Positions 11,630 to 21,104 are shown, counted from the first letter of the stretch. The stretch is 33,320 nucleotides of DNA from Variovorax boronicumulans NBRC 103145 (GCF_001591345.1 NZ_BCUS01000070.1:1-33320), one strand, 5' to 3'. Notes: a model not told the origin generated them from the letters alone. Made by a program: numbers and translations.

Positions 11630-13035
11630 GCGGCCTGCTCCGAATAGAACAAGCTATTCGACCGCACGCGCTCGCGCAACGCAGCCGTGGGCTTGAAGCG
11701 CTCGCCGTGGCGCTCGGCCAGCGCATCGCAGCGCGCGACGAAGGCCGCGAGGCCGACGGTCTCGATGTACGAGAGCGTGCCGCCGGTCCAGTCGGGGTAG
11801 CCCAGCGCAAGCACGGCGCCGAGGTCGGCCTCGACCGGTTTCTTCAGCACGCCTTCTTCGAGGCAACGCACTGCTTCGAGCGCGAGCAGCGACAGCAGGC
11901 GTTCGCCGACGGCGCGTGCGTCAGGCTGCGATGCAGTGGCTTGTTCCGCCGTTGCATCGGCAGCCAGCGGACTCTCGCCCAGCCCAGCCTGCCGCGCGGC
12001 GTTCGCGATGAGCGCAGGCGACACGCCCTCGCTCAACAGCGCCACACCTTCACTGCGGTACAGCTGCCGCAGCCGCTCGACATACGCAGCGTTGACCGCA
12101 CTCAAGTCGCCCTTGCGCCGCAGCGCCGCACCCCGGTTCACGAACAGCGTGCGCATCAGGTTGCGCGCCACCGGGCCGGCCAGCAAGGGACCGAAGCACT
12201 GCGCCTCGACCGCCAGGCCCGCGTCCATCGGCAGCTGCGTGCCTTCGTACACGGCCGACAGGATGGCCAGCGGCGCCGGCAGCTGGTCGTGCGTGTCGCG
12301 CCGCACCTGCGCCAGCGTGGCACCGAAGCTCGCGCCCGCGTGCGGTGCGAGTGCGCCCGCGCCGCCCGGCACCTGGAAGCCCTTCACGTCCCACGGCTGC
12401 TGGCCGGCGTCGGGGTGGTCGAGCACCCAGCGACGGGCCACGGCCACGAGCTGGTCGGCCGGTGCGAGCGCATCGACCATGCCCAGCGCCAGCGCCTCGG
12501 CCGGCGCCACATGCCGGCCCGACAGCAGCAGCGGCAGCGCGCGCGCAATGCCGACGAGGCGCGGCAGCCGCTGCGTGCCGCCGCCCACGGGCAGCAGGCC
12601 GACCGTGACCTCGGGCAGCCCGACCACCGCGCGCGCTTCGTCGAGCAGCACGCGGTGATGGCAGGCCAGCGCGAGTTCGAAGCCGCCGCCCAGCGCCACG
12701 CCGTTGATGGCCGCCGCCACGGGCTTGCCGCAGCGCTCCAGCTCGCGCAGCGCGCGCCCGCCGGGTGCGATCGCCTCGATGGCCTCGGCCGCGCCGCCGC
12801 CCGTGGCATGAAAGCCCACGAGGTCCTTCAGGTCGGCCCCGGCCATGAAGCCGCTGGCCTTGCCCGAGGTGATGACGGCGCCGCGCACGTCGGCGCGCTG
12901 CGCGATCTGCGCCACGGCCTCGCGCAGCGCGGCCGTGAAGCCGGGCGTGAACACGTTCATCGGCCGCTCGGGCACGTCGAGGGTGAGGAGCGCGACGCCG
13001 TCGGCATCGACCTCGAATCGGATGTGGGAAGGCAT
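11626..13035 (-). CDS. FadJ/FadB-like protein lacking the NAD-binding domain (enoyl-CoA hydratase plus C-terminal helical domain)
   Basis: A 469-residue protein where relatives have about 700. Residues 1-190 form a crotonase domain with both catalytic glutamates (E120 in GGGFELAL, E142 in LPEVTVG). The linker with APLAILSAVYEG and NLMRTLFVN (to about 300) is as in full-length FadJ-like proteins. The sequence then passes directly to YRSEGVALLSEGVSPALI (about 326-343) and the C-terminal 3-hydroxyacyl-CoA dehydrogenase helical domain (CLEEGVLKKP, GYPDWTGGTLSYI). No GxGxxG and no HFFNP motif are present, so the dehydrogenase should be dead. The frame is open throughout, so it is an in-frame loss, not a frameshift. 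Start ATG 13033-13035; no clear Shine-Dalgarno. Likely a hydratase or isomerase. Confidence 0.9.
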   Translation of the reverse strand: MPSHIRFEVDADGVALLTLDVPERPMNVFTPGFTAALREAVAQIAQRADVRGAVITSGKASGFMAGADLKDLVGFHATGGGAAEAIEAIAPGGRALRELERCGKPVAAAINGVALGGGFELALACHHRVLLDEARAVVGLPEVTVGLLPVGGGTQRLPRLVGIARALPLLLSGRHVAPAEALALGMVDALAPADQLVAVARRWVLDHPDAGQQPWDVKGFQVPGGAGALAPHAGASFGATLAQVRRDTHDQLPAPLAILSAVYEGTQLPMDAGLAVEAQCFGPLLAGPVARNLMRTLFVNRGAALRRKGDLSAVNAAYVERLRQLYRSEGVALLSEGVSPALIANAARQAGLGESPLAADATAEQATASQPDARAVGERLLSLLALEAVRCLEEGVLKKPVEADLGAVLALGYPDWTGGTLSYIETVGLAAFVARCDALAERHGERFKPTAALRERVRSNSLFYSEQAA

Positions 13036-13064
13036 AGGAAAAAAGGAAAGAGAAGACGTGCTGC

Positions 13065-14273
13065 TCAGACGCGCTCGATCACCAGCGCGGTCGACTGCCC
13101 CGCCGCGGCGCACAGCGTGACCAGGCCCAGGCCCGCGTCGCGCCGCTCCAGCTCGTCGAGCAGCGTGCCCGTGAGGATCGCGCCGGTCGCGCCCAGCGGG
13201 TGGCCCAGCGCGATGGCGCCGCCGTTCACGTTGATGCGCGCGGGGTCGATGTCGAAATGGCGCGCATAGCGCATCGGCACCACCGAGAAGGCCTCGTTCA
13301 CCTCGAACAGGTCGATGTCGCCGATGCCCAGGCCGCAGCGCGCCAGCAGGCGTTCGGTGGCGGGCATCGGGCCGCCCAGGCTCAGCAGCGGCTCGTCGGC
13401 ACACGAGGCGCTGCCGACGATGCGCGCGCGCGGCACGAGGCCGTTGCGCGTGCCGTAGTCGCGGTTGCCCAGCAGCACCGCGCAGGCGCCGTCGACGATG
13501 CCGCTCGAATTGCCGCCCGTGTGGATCGGCGCGATGTGCGACAGCTGCGGATAGCGCTGCAGCAGGATCGCTTCGTAGCCCTGTGCGGCCACGCCGGCGA
13601 AGGCGGGCTTGAGCTTGGCCAGGTCGGCCATCGTGGTGCCGGGGCGGTTGGCCTCGTCCTTCGCGAGCACGGTGCGCCCGAGCCGGTCGCGCACGGGCAC
13701 GAGCGAGCGGTCGAAGCGGCCCTCGGCCTGCGCCACGGCCGCGCGGCGCTGGCTTTCCACGGCGTAGGCATCGACCGCCTCGCGGTCCACGCCGTCGAGC
13801 ATGGCCATGAGGTCGGCCGCCACGCCGTTGGGGATGTAGGGGTAGCGCTGGCCCACGGCGGGGTCGGTGTAGACCGCGCCGCCGTCGCTGCCGATGGTCA
13901 CGCGCGACATCGACTCCACGCCGCCGCCGATCACCGCGTCGGCCTGGCCCGAGGCCACGAGGCCAAAGCCCATCTTCAGCGTGTCGAGCGCCGAGGTGCA
14001 GAAGCGGTTGAGCTGGAAGCCCACCACGCTGTCGCCGTAGCCCGCCGACAGCAGTGCGACGCGCGCGATGTCGGCGCCCTGCTCGCCCACCGGCATCACC
14101 ACGCCCAGGCCCACGTCCTCGATCTGCGCGGGGTCGAGCGCATGGCGTTCGCGCAGCGCCTGCAGCACCTGCGTGGCCAGCTGCACCGGCGTGATGGGGT
14201 GCAGCGCACCGTCGGCGCGGCCCTTGCCGCGCGGCGTGCGCACGTGGTCGTAGATGAAAACGTCGTGGGTCAT
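13065..14273 (-). CDS. Acetyl-CoA acyltransferase (FadA-like thiolase)
   Basis: A 402-residue thiolase with nucleophile C92 in NRFCTSALDTLK, NEAFSVVPMRYA, GGAIALGHPLGATG and a slightly unusual last motif TLCAAAGQSTALVIE (AAAG where most have GGGQ) that still keeps the Cys. The ATG at 14271-14273 opens the operon. The gene order thiolase, FadJ-like, thioesterase resembles a fadAB-type operon. Its promoter and an operator copy lie in the 138-bp divergent gap shared with the regulator gene. It is only distantly similar to the thiolase at 3871-5049, so two chain-length or branch specificities are likely. Confidence 0.95.
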   Translation of the reverse strand: MTHDVFIYDHVRTPRGKGRADGALHPITPVQLATQVLQALRERHALDPAQIEDVGLGVVMPVGEQGADIARVALLSAGYGDSVVGFQLNRFCTSALDTLKMGFGLVASGQADAVIGGGVESMSRVTIGSDGGAVYTDPAVGQRYPYIPNGVAADLMAMLDGVDREAVDAYAVESQRRAAVAQAEGRFDRSLVPVRDRLGRTVLAKDEANRPGTTMADLAKLKPAFAGVAAQGYEAILLQRYPQLSHIAPIHTGGNSSGIVDGACAVLLGNRDYGTRNGLVPRARIVGSASCADEPLLSLGGPMPATERLLARCGLGIGDIDLFEVNEAFSVVPMRYARHFDIDPARINVNGGAIALGHPLGATGAILTGTLLDELERRDAGLGLVTLCAAAGQSTALVIERV

Positions 14274-14337
14274 GGGCAGGGCGCCGCCCGGGTGCGCAAG
14301 GCCACCGGATGCAGGGGAATTCAGTTTGTCTGCGGCC

Positions 14338-14382
14338 AGTTTAGGAAGCAGAATCGGTTGCCGGAATCGTCGGAAGCGACGG
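14338..14382 (-). promoter_or_regulatory. Regulon palindrome between the thiolase operon and the regulator gene
   Basis: TCGTCGGAAGCGACGG (14367-14382) differs from the other copies only in its last base. Toward the thiolase, TAAACT (14343-14338) begins 24 bases beyond the site, the same hexamer and spacing as at fadB. Toward the regulator (ATG 14412) the site lies only 29 bp from the start codon and no -10-like hexamer is at the matching distance, so on that side it may act in autoregulation. The position next to the regulator gene supports that regulator as the binder. Confidence 0.75.
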
Positions 14383-14411
14383 AATTTCCAGGCACTCACT
14401 CCCCCTTCGCG

Positions 14412-17150
14412 ATGCCTGCTCCAGCCCCCGTCCCCCCCTCTTCGCTCCGGATTCTCGAGACCAAGCTGAACCCGCCCGCCTTCGTGGCCACGCAGGTGCC
14501 GCGCACCGCCATCAGCGAAGAGATCGCCGCCGCCACCGTCAAGCTCGTGCTGGTGCGCGCGCCCGCCGGTTTCGGCAAGACCACCGCCATGGCGCAGATC
14601 CGCGAGCGCATGGACGCGCAGGGCATCGCCACCGCCTGGCTCACGCTCGATCGCGCCGACAACGACGTGTCGCGCTTTCTCAACTGCCTGGCCGAGGCCG
14701 TGCAGCGCATCGGCGTGGACGAGCCCGCAAGCCACGCGCCCTTCGACGCCGTGGCCGCGCTGGCCGCGCACGACTCGCCCTTCACGCTGTTCCTCGATGA
14801 CTTCGAGGTGGTGCAGGAGCCCGCCGTGCTGGGCCTCGTGCGCGAGCTGGTGGAGCACCTGCCGCGGCGCGGGCAGATCGTGATCGGCTCGCGCAGCCTG
14901 CCCGACCTCGGGCTGGGCCGCCTGCGCGCGCGCGGCCAGCTCATCGAGATCGACACCGACCGCCTGCGCTTCTCGCTGGAAGAAACCAGCGCCTTCATCG
15001 GCCTGCGCCAGGCCCATGCGCCGCACGCCGCCGCGCAGCCGCCGCAGGCGCTGCCGGCCGACCTGCTCTCGCAGCTGCACCGCAAGACCGAAGGCTGGGT
15101 GGCGGCCATCTGGCTGGCGTCGATGGCGCTCGAGCGGCACGGCATCGAGACCGGCTTCATCGAACGCTTCTCGGGCTCCGACCGCGCCGTGGCCGACTAC
15201 CTGGCCGAAGACGTGCTCGCGCACCAGCCGCCCGAGATCCACGACTTTCTGCTGCGCACCAGCATCCTGCGCCAGCTCGACGCCTCGGTGTGCCAGGCGC
15301 TCAACCCGCGCGGCGACAGCGCCGTCATCCTCGAGCAGCTGGCCGCCGCCAACCTGTTCCTCACGCCCGTGAGCGGCGACGCCGGCGGCGAGGTGCGTGC
15401 GTGGCGCTACCACAGCCTCTTTGCCGACTTCCTGCGTGCGCAGCTGGCGCGCGAGCGGCCGGGCGAGCTCGCGCGGCTGCACCTCGCGGCCTCGGGCTGG
15501 TACGAGTCACACGGCCGGCCCGTGCCCGCCATCGACCACGCCATCGAGGGCGGCGACCATCCGCACGCGCTCACGCTGCTCGACAGCTACGCCGAGCAGT
15601 TCCTCGAGCAGGGCCGCATGCGCATGCTGGCGCGCTGGTTCTCGGCGATTCCCGAGCACCAGCTGCGCGAGCATCCGTTCCTGCAGCTCATCGCGCTGTG
15701 GGCCACATGCTTCACGCACGGCCCGTGGGACGCCATGCGGCTGCTCGAACAGTCGGGCTGCCTCGACAGCCCCATTCCCGAGGTGCGCGCCAACGCCCAC
15801 ACGCTCATTCCGCTGCTGCTGGCCATGGAAGACCAGCACGACGCCGCGTATGAAGCCGGCCGCGAAAGCCTCGCGCGCCTGCCCACCGGGCTGGCCTTTG
15901 CCGAGGGCGTGCTGCTCAACGCCATGGCCCACATCCTCGCCGTGCGCGGCGACCAGCGCGAGGCGCAGCGCCTGCTCGAGGCCGCGCGGCGCGAGCAGGG
16001 CAACAGCACCTTCAACCGCATGTACACCGAGTCGCTGGCGGGCCTGTTCGACCTCACCGAAGGCCGGCTGCGCCAGGCCACCGCGCGGCTGCGCATGGCG
16101 GTCGACTCCACGCATGCCGTGTCGTACAACCACAGCCACGGCAACGCCTGGGCCGGCGTGCTGTACGCGGGCGCCGTGTACGAGACCAACCAGCTGGTGC
16201 AGGCCGAGCACCTGCTGAACGTGTACCTGCCGCTGGCGCGCGACGTGGGCCTGCCCGACCACATGATCCTGAGCCACGTCATGCGCTCGCGCATCGCCTT
16301 CCACGCGGGCGACATCGACGCCGCGTTCCAGGCCCTGACCGAACTCGAATACCTCGGCCACCACCGCCAGCTGCCGCGCGTGGTCGCGGGCGCCAAGCTG
16401 GAGCGCGCCCACATGCTGCTGCTGCAGGGCAACGGCCCCGCCTCGCGCGACGAACTGCAACGCGCCGACGACCCCGAGCTGTGGGAGCGCGAGCGCCGCC
16501 AGCGCCTGCCCGCGCACGACCTCGACTACCTCGCGCTCGCGCGGGCGCGCTGGGACATTGCCTTCGGCGACGCGCGCGCGGCCCTCACCGTGCTCGACGC
16601 CGAGCTGCACGCCGCCGTGGCCGCCAACCGCAACCGCCGCGCCCTCAAGCTGCGCGTGCTGCGCGCGCTGGCGCTGCAGCGCGCGGGCGACCTCGCCACC
16701 GCCATCGAAGAGATCGGCGCCGTGCTGCAGGCCGCGAGCCAGGAAGGCTTCGTGCGGCTGATCCTCGACGAAGGCCCGGCCGTGGGCACGCTGGTGCACC
16801 GCTATGCCGCCGCCATGCAGCAAGAAGCGGGTGCCGTGGCGCCCGTGCTGCGCAGCGACCCGATCCTGGCCGACTACCTGCAGCGGCTGCTGCAGGTGCT
16901 CGGCCCGCCGCCCTCGCCGATCGACGCCGAGGCGCCCTCGGGCGACGCCACCAAGGAGCCGCTCACGCGCAAGGAGATCCGCGTGCTGCAGCTCTTGGCC
17001 GAGGGCTACTCGAACAACGCCATGGGCGAGAAGCTGTTCGTGTCGGAGAGCACGGTGCGCACGCACCTGCGCAACATCCACATGAAGCTGGGCGCGAAGC
17101 GGCGCACGGAGGCAGTGGCGATTGCGCGCAAGCTGGGCGTGATCCGCTAG
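14412..17150 (+). CDS. MalT-like ATP-dependent LuxR-family transcriptional regulator
   Basis: A 912-residue regulator close in length to MalT (about 900). The N-terminal STAND NTPase domain has Walker A APAGFGKTT at 50-58 and Walker B TLFLDDFE with D129-D130. A winged-helix region (TEGWVAAIWLASMAL, YHSLFADFLRAQL) is followed by a long TPR-like helical sensor region (about 400-830) and a C-terminal LuxR helix-turn-helix at about 850-912 (LTRKEIRVLQLLAEGYSN, KLFVSESTVRTHLRNIH). Such proteins bind an inducer (often a small metabolite) plus ATP, oligomerise and activate transcription. I chose ATG 14412; an open frame extends far upstream but only antisense to the thiolase. It is probably the activator of the surrounding catabolic genes. 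Confidence 0.93.
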   Translation: MPAPAPVPPSSLRILETKLNPPAFVATQVPRTAISEEIAAATVKLVLVRAPAGFGKTTAMAQIRERMDAQGIATAWLTLDRADNDVSRFLNCLAEAVQRIGVDEPASHAPFDAVAALAAHDSPFTLFLDDFEVVQEPAVLGLVRELVEHLPRRGQIVIGSRSLPDLGLGRLRARGQLIEIDTDRLRFSLEETSAFIGLRQAHAPHAAAQPPQALPADLLSQLHRKTEGWVAAIWLASMALERHGIETGFIERFSGSDRAVADYLAEDVLAHQPPEIHDFLLRTSILRQLDASVCQALNPRGDSAVILEQLAAANLFLTPVSGDAGGEVRAWRYHSLFADFLRAQLARERPGELARLHLAASGWYESHGRPVPAIDHAIEGGDHPHALTLLDSYAEQFLEQGRMRMLARWFSAIPEHQLREHPFLQLIALWATCFTHGPWDAMRLLEQSGCLDSPIPEVRANAHTLIPLLLAMEDQHDAAYEAGRESLARLPTGLAFAEGVLLNAMAHILAVRGDQREAQRLLEAARREQGNSTFNRMYTESLAGLFDLTEGRLRQATARLRMAVDSTHAVSYNHSHGNAWAGVLYAGAVYETNQLVQAEHLLNVYLPLARDVGLPDHMILSHVMRSRIAFHAGDIDAAFQALTELEYLGHHRQLPRVVAGAKLERAHMLLLQGNGPASRDELQRADDPELWERERRQRLPAHDLDYLALARARWDIAFGDARAALTVLDAELHAAVAANRNRRALKLRVLRALALQRAGDLATAIEEIGAVLQAASQEGFVRLILDEGPAVGTLVHRYAAAMQQEAGAVAPVLRSDPILADYLQRLLQVLGPPPSPIDAEAPSGDATKEPLTRKEIRVLQLLAEGYSNNAMGEKLFVSESTVRTHLRNIHMKLGAKRRTEAVAIARKLGVIR

Positions 17151-17152
17151 CC

Positions 17153-17194
17153 AAAAAAAAAGGGCCCGCCCGCCGACACATGGCAGACGGGCCC
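17153..17194 (-). terminator. Rho-independent terminator of the autotransporter gene
   Basis: The arms GGGCCCG (17162-17168) and CGGGCCC (17188-17194) form a stem that extends with two mismatches to about 13 bp. On the minus strand it is followed by nine T residues (the A-run at 17153-17161). It lies just after the autotransporter stop (17211). On the plus strand no T-run follows, so it would terminate the regulator transcript poorly. Confidence 0.85.
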
Positions 17195-17210
17195 AAACCC
17201 TCGCCTTTCG

Positions 17211-20200
17211 TCAGAACGACACGTTCAGATTCGCCTTCACCGACTGGTCGCGCGCCTTGCCGCCGAACTGGCCACCGTACGACACGCCGAAGGTCGCGCG
17301 CGGCGAGAACGCGAAGTCCAAGCCGAGTTGCAGCACCGCCGCGTTCCTCGCGACCGCCACACCCGCGATGTCCGAGAAGCCCGTGGCGCCCGGCAGCGCG
17401 ACGCTGGTGAAGGGCGTCAGGTCGCCGTAGGCGCGGCGCCAGCCGACCATGCCCTTGAGCGTGGCGTCGACATTGCCCAGGCGCACCGCGGTCGATGCGC
17501 GCAGGCCCAGCGTCGACAGGCCGACGTTCGCGCTGCCGCTGCGCGCCTGCAGCGCCGCCCACGTGCCGCGCTCGGAGAACGCGTCGGTGTGCAGCGTGAC
17601 GTGCGCCAGGTTCGCGAAGGGCTCCAGTGCCACGTCGCCGGCCGCCAGGCTGTAGCCCACTTCGCCGAAGACCTGCGTGGTCGATGCGTCGTGGTTGCTC
17701 TTGAGCGAATCCGACAGGCCCGCCACGCGCGCCTGGCGCGTGGTGTCCACGTCGTGCCGCGCGTAGGCCGCGCCGGCGCGCAGCGCCCACGCACCGAGCG
17801 TGGTGCCGCCGTACAGGCCCAGGTGGTAGCTGGTGGCATCACCCGAAGATGAGCGCGCGTCCACGTCGAACTTGCTGCGGCTGTGGCCGCCGGTCACGCC
17901 CAGACGCACGTTGTCGCCCACGCGGGTGTCGCCGCCCATCAGCAGGCCGTCGACCGAGCGATCGAGCCGCGCGGCATTGCCGTCGCCGCGCGCGCGGCCG
18001 GTCGAATGCAGGGCCTGGCTCCAGAAGACGGTCTCGCCCGTGGTCGGGGCGGCCATGTGCGACTGGCCGGTGCCGTCGTTGATCTTGACCGGTGCCGTGG
18101 ACGCGCCCGCCGTGCCGGCCGAGGCGCGCAGGCGCTCCAGCGCGGCCTCGCGCATGAAGCGGCTGTCTTCGATGAGCGCGGTCTTCGCGGAGGCGTGCAC
18201 TTCACCCGAGAGGCTGTCGAAGGCCGCGCGTGCGGCTGGCACGCTCTCCAGCTGCAGCGCGGCGGCCAGCGCCGGGCTCCATGCGGCGGCGCCATCGAGG
18301 TTCACCCCCATCGCACGCTGGTTGCCCGACTGCGCGACCGACGCGAACGACACGCTGTTGCGCATGGCTTCCGTGTAGACCTGCGTCGCGGTGTAGCCCA
18401 GCTTCGGCGAGAGAAAGAGGTAGTCCTTGGCCACGCTGAAGTCGGCGAAGGTGCCGCTCACGCCGCCCTCGGCGTTCAGCAGCGTGTAGCGCGCACCCAG
18501 AACGTAGCCGCCGAGCACGCGCACCGTGCCGCCCTCGAGCGTGGCGTGGCCGCTGACGTCGAGCCGGTCGGCCTGCGCGTCGGTGCCGCTCAGCTCGGCC
18601 TCGAAGGTCGAACCTGGCGCGAAGCGTGCGTTGCCAGCCACGTGCAGCGTGCCGATGGAGTTGCCCGGCGCCACGACACCGCCGGTGGCGACGGTCGTGC
18701 TGCCGACCGTGCCGGTGCCCTGCAGGCGCCCGCCCGACCACACGGCCATCTCGCCGCCCAGCGTGCCGTTGACCGACAGCATGCCTTGTGCCACCGAGGT
18801 CTTGCCGGTGAAAGCACCGGAGTCGCCGGTGAGTTCGAAGCGGCCCGCGCCCGCCTTGACGAGGCCGCCGCTGCCGCTGAAGCGGCCCGCGAACTGCGTC
18901 GAACGGTCGTTGCCGCCGGTGGTCAGCGTGCCGGTGCCCACGGCCACATCGCCCGCGCCGGCGAGCGACCCGATGGTGGCGTCGAAGCCATTGAGGTCGA
19001 GCTTCGCCTTGCCGGCCACCGTGAACGCGCTGGCGTTCGACAAGCCGGTGGCCGAGCCCGCGCGCAGCGTGCCGCCCTGCACCCAGGTCGCGCCGCTGTA
19101 GCTGTTGGCGCCGCTCAAGGTGGTGACGCCTTCGCCGGTCGTGCCGCCCGTGGTGCGCAGGTCGCCCGCACCGGTGATGTTGTAGGTGAAGTCGTAGGCA
19201 TCGCCGCGGTCGATGGCGAAGCTGGCGCCCGCGTCGATGGCCACATGGCTGGTGATGGAACCGGTGGTGCCGCCCTCGCCCAGCGCGAGCTCGCCGGCCT
19301 GGACATGCGTGTCGCCCGAGTAGGTGTTGGTGCCCGTGAGCACCAGCCGCCCGGCACCGGCCTTCACGAGGCTGCCGCGGTAGTCGGCATCGGTGCGGGT
19401 ACGCAGGTAGGCCACGTGATCCGGGTCAGGCGTTGCTTCCTCCACAAGCCTTTCCACGATGGAGGTGAAGCTCTCGCGGATCTTCGCAGCATTGAGGAAA
19501 AAATCCCTCATGACACTACCCGGTTTCAAGAATGGGAGAGTCACCTCGAAGTCCGCGAGTGCGACCTTCGCGATGGGGTTGGCATTCACGGCCGCCAACG
19601 CTGCGGTGTAGTCGTTGCCGGCAATGGCTGCATCCAGCACGGCCTGAAGCAACGCCCGCGCAGCATCGGCTGCCGGTTTCAAACTCTCAGCGGTGACCGG
19701 ACTCTTCGTCCAGGCACTGAGGTGCGCAATCTCGGCCGCTTCTTCCTTCTTTCGCTGGATCAGCCCTGCTTCGGAGATGTCATTGCGCCACGTGTCGGAC
19801 GTGCCGCCGGGCATGTCGATGACCGTGCGCTTGAGCAGTTGCCCCGGCCCCTTCATCGCGTTCTCGAGGTTGATGAGGCCCCAGCCTATTTCTTCATCGG
19901 GCGCCATCTGCCGCGTGCCGTCGAACTTCGTGGCGGTGGTGAGCAGCACTTGCAAGGCTTGCTCGTTGGTCATGTACGGGTAGCGCTCCATGACGATGCC
20001 CAGCGCGCCTGTGGCATGGGGCGCTGCCATGGACGTTCCGCTGAAGGAGCCGTACGCGCCGTCGAGCGTCGTGCTCAGGATGTCCCCTCCGGGCGCCGCC
20101 ACACACCAGTACTTGGCCACGCCGCACTGGTTGAATTTTTGATAGTAGCCCCCCTCGCCGACATGCCCGACACCGGTCACCGTCAGCCAGTGCCCCTCGA

Positions 20201-21041
20201 CCTCGGGCCGGAAGTACGGCAATGCACCTCGCACACTCGGTTGCGGCTGAAATTGATTGTCGGAAACGAACACCTGGATAAGCCCTTCCCTCCCGTCGGC
20301 GGTGGTCTTGGTGGCGTCGATCGCGGCATCGAGCCAGGATGACTGCGTCAGGAATTCGGCGTAGGCTTTCCTTACTCCAGAAATATCGGCGGAATTCTGC
20401 GACGAGTGGGGATTGCCCCAGCTGTTGTTGACGACCCGCACACCCGCGTCGCGCATGCCCTGGTAGAGATTCCGAAAATTCTCGTTCGACGCATTGGGAG
20501 AGGCCTTCGGGTCGAGTCCAGGCAACGAATACAGACCATCGGGCGCATTGGTGTTGCCCACGACCACGCTGGCATTGAACGCCACGCCGTGCATGTTGTT
20601 CTTGATGTCCTGCCCATCCCGGCTGGCGCCCACGGTGCCGGCCACATGGGTGCCGTGAAAACCGGAACCCGACGCTGGACCATTGAGCCTGGAACCATCC
20701 GCCGCGAACTCGCTGTACGCCCCGTTGGACGTCGCCGTCACCAGCGCCGTGAAGCGCGTGAGCGGCAGCTCGCGCGTGTGGCGCACGTCGAACCCCGAGT
20801 CGATCACGCCCAGCTTCACGCCCTTGCCCGTGAACCCCGCCGCGTAGGCGTACTCGGTCTTCATCGCCCCGAGCCCCCAGTCGGACAGGAACTCCTTCGT
20901 GCGCCAGCTGGCCGGGTTGCCGATCATGCCGGGGTCGCCCGGATAGGCCTGCGCACCGGCCGCAGAGGCCAGCATCGAACCCAGCACGCACACGGCGGCG
21001 CGGGCCACGGCCCTGCGCTTGAACTTCGGTGATCTCGTCAT
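17211..21041 (-). CDS. Subtilisin-like serine protease autotransporter (type Va secretion)
   Basis: A 1276-residue secreted protease. A signal peptide covers about 1-32 (basic start, hydrophobic core, cleavage near AGAQA). The S8 domain has D81 (GVIDSGFD), H129 (HGTHVAG), oxyanion N262 and S337 (GTSMAAPHATGA). Residues about 558-900 hold passenger beta-helix repeats (LVKAGAGRLVLTGTNTYSG and similar). The last 270 residues form an outer-membrane beta-barrel ending in NLNVSF, with the terminal Phe expected for BAM recognition. It resembles the NalP/SphB1/EprS group. An unusual helical, less GC-rich insert lies at about 425-550. The ATG at 21039-21041 has AGAGAGGG upstream. It has its own leader and terminator, so it is a separate unit from the catabolic genes. 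Confidence 0.95.
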   Translation of the reverse strand: MTRSPKFKRRAVARAAVCVLGSMLASAAGAQAYPGDPGMIGNPASWRTKEFLSDWGLGAMKTEYAYAAGFTGKGVKLGVIDSGFDVRHTRELPLTRFTALVTATSNGAYSEFAADGSRLNGPASGSGFHGTHVAGTVGASRDGQDIKNNMHGVAFNASVVVGNTNAPDGLYSLPGLDPKASPNASNENFRNLYQGMRDAGVRVVNNSWGNPHSSQNSADISGVRKAYAEFLTQSSWLDAAIDATKTTADGREGLIQVFVSDNQFQPQPSVRGALPYFRPEVEGHWLTVTGVGHVGEGGYYQKFNQCGVAKYWCVAAPGGDILSTTLDGAYGSFSGTSMAAPHATGALGIVMERYPYMTNEQALQVLLTTATKFDGTRQMAPDEEIGWGLINLENAMKGPGQLLKRTVIDMPGGTSDTWRNDISEAGLIQRKKEEAAEIAHLSAWTKSPVTAESLKPAADAARALLQAVLDAAIAGNDYTAALAAVNANPIAKVALADFEVTLPFLKPGSVMRDFFLNAAKIRESFTSIVERLVEEATPDPDHVAYLRTRTDADYRGSLVKAGAGRLVLTGTNTYSGDTHVQAGELALGEGGTTGSITSHVAIDAGASFAIDRGDAYDFTYNITGAGDLRTTGGTTGEGVTTLSGANSYSGATWVQGGTLRAGSATGLSNASAFTVAGKAKLDLNGFDATIGSLAGAGDVAVGTGTLTTGGNDRSTQFAGRFSGSGGLVKAGAGRFELTGDSGAFTGKTSVAQGMLSVNGTLGGEMAVWSGGRLQGTGTVGSTTVATGGVVAPGNSIGTLHVAGNARFAPGSTFEAELSGTDAQADRLDVSGHATLEGGTVRVLGGYVLGARYTLLNAEGGVSGTFADFSVAKDYLFLSPKLGYTATQVYTEAMRNSVSFASVAQSGNQRAMGVNLDGAAAWSPALAAALQLESVPAARAAFDSLSGEVHASAKTALIEDSRFMREAALERLRASAGTAGASTAPVKINDGTGQSHMAAPTTGETVFWSQALHSTGRARGDGNAARLDRSVDGLLMGGDTRVGDNVRLGVTGGHSRSKFDVDARSSSGDATSYHLGLYGGTTLGAWALRAGAAYARHDVDTTRQARVAGLSDSLKSNHDASTTQVFGEVGYSLAAGDVALEPFANLAHVTLHTDAFSERGTWAALQARSGSANVGLSTLGLRASTAVRLGNVDATLKGMVGWRRAYGDLTPFTSVALPGATGFSDIAGVAVARNAAVLQLGLDFAFSPRATFGVSYGGQFGGKARDQSVKANLNVSF

Positions 21042-21104
21042 GACGGAACGAACCCTCTCTGTCTTGGAATGGAATGAAAAGACCGTCGCCCTGCCGGTGA
21101 AGCC

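Noticed and set aside
13200..14411. N-terminal extension of the regulator by 404 codons
   Set aside because: The extension is antisense to the thiolase gene and low in complexity; the MalT-like domain begins directly after the ATG at 14412.
17153..17194. Bidirectional terminator for the regulator gene as well
   Set aside because: The T-run exists only on the minus strand; on the plus strand the stem is followed by AAACCC.
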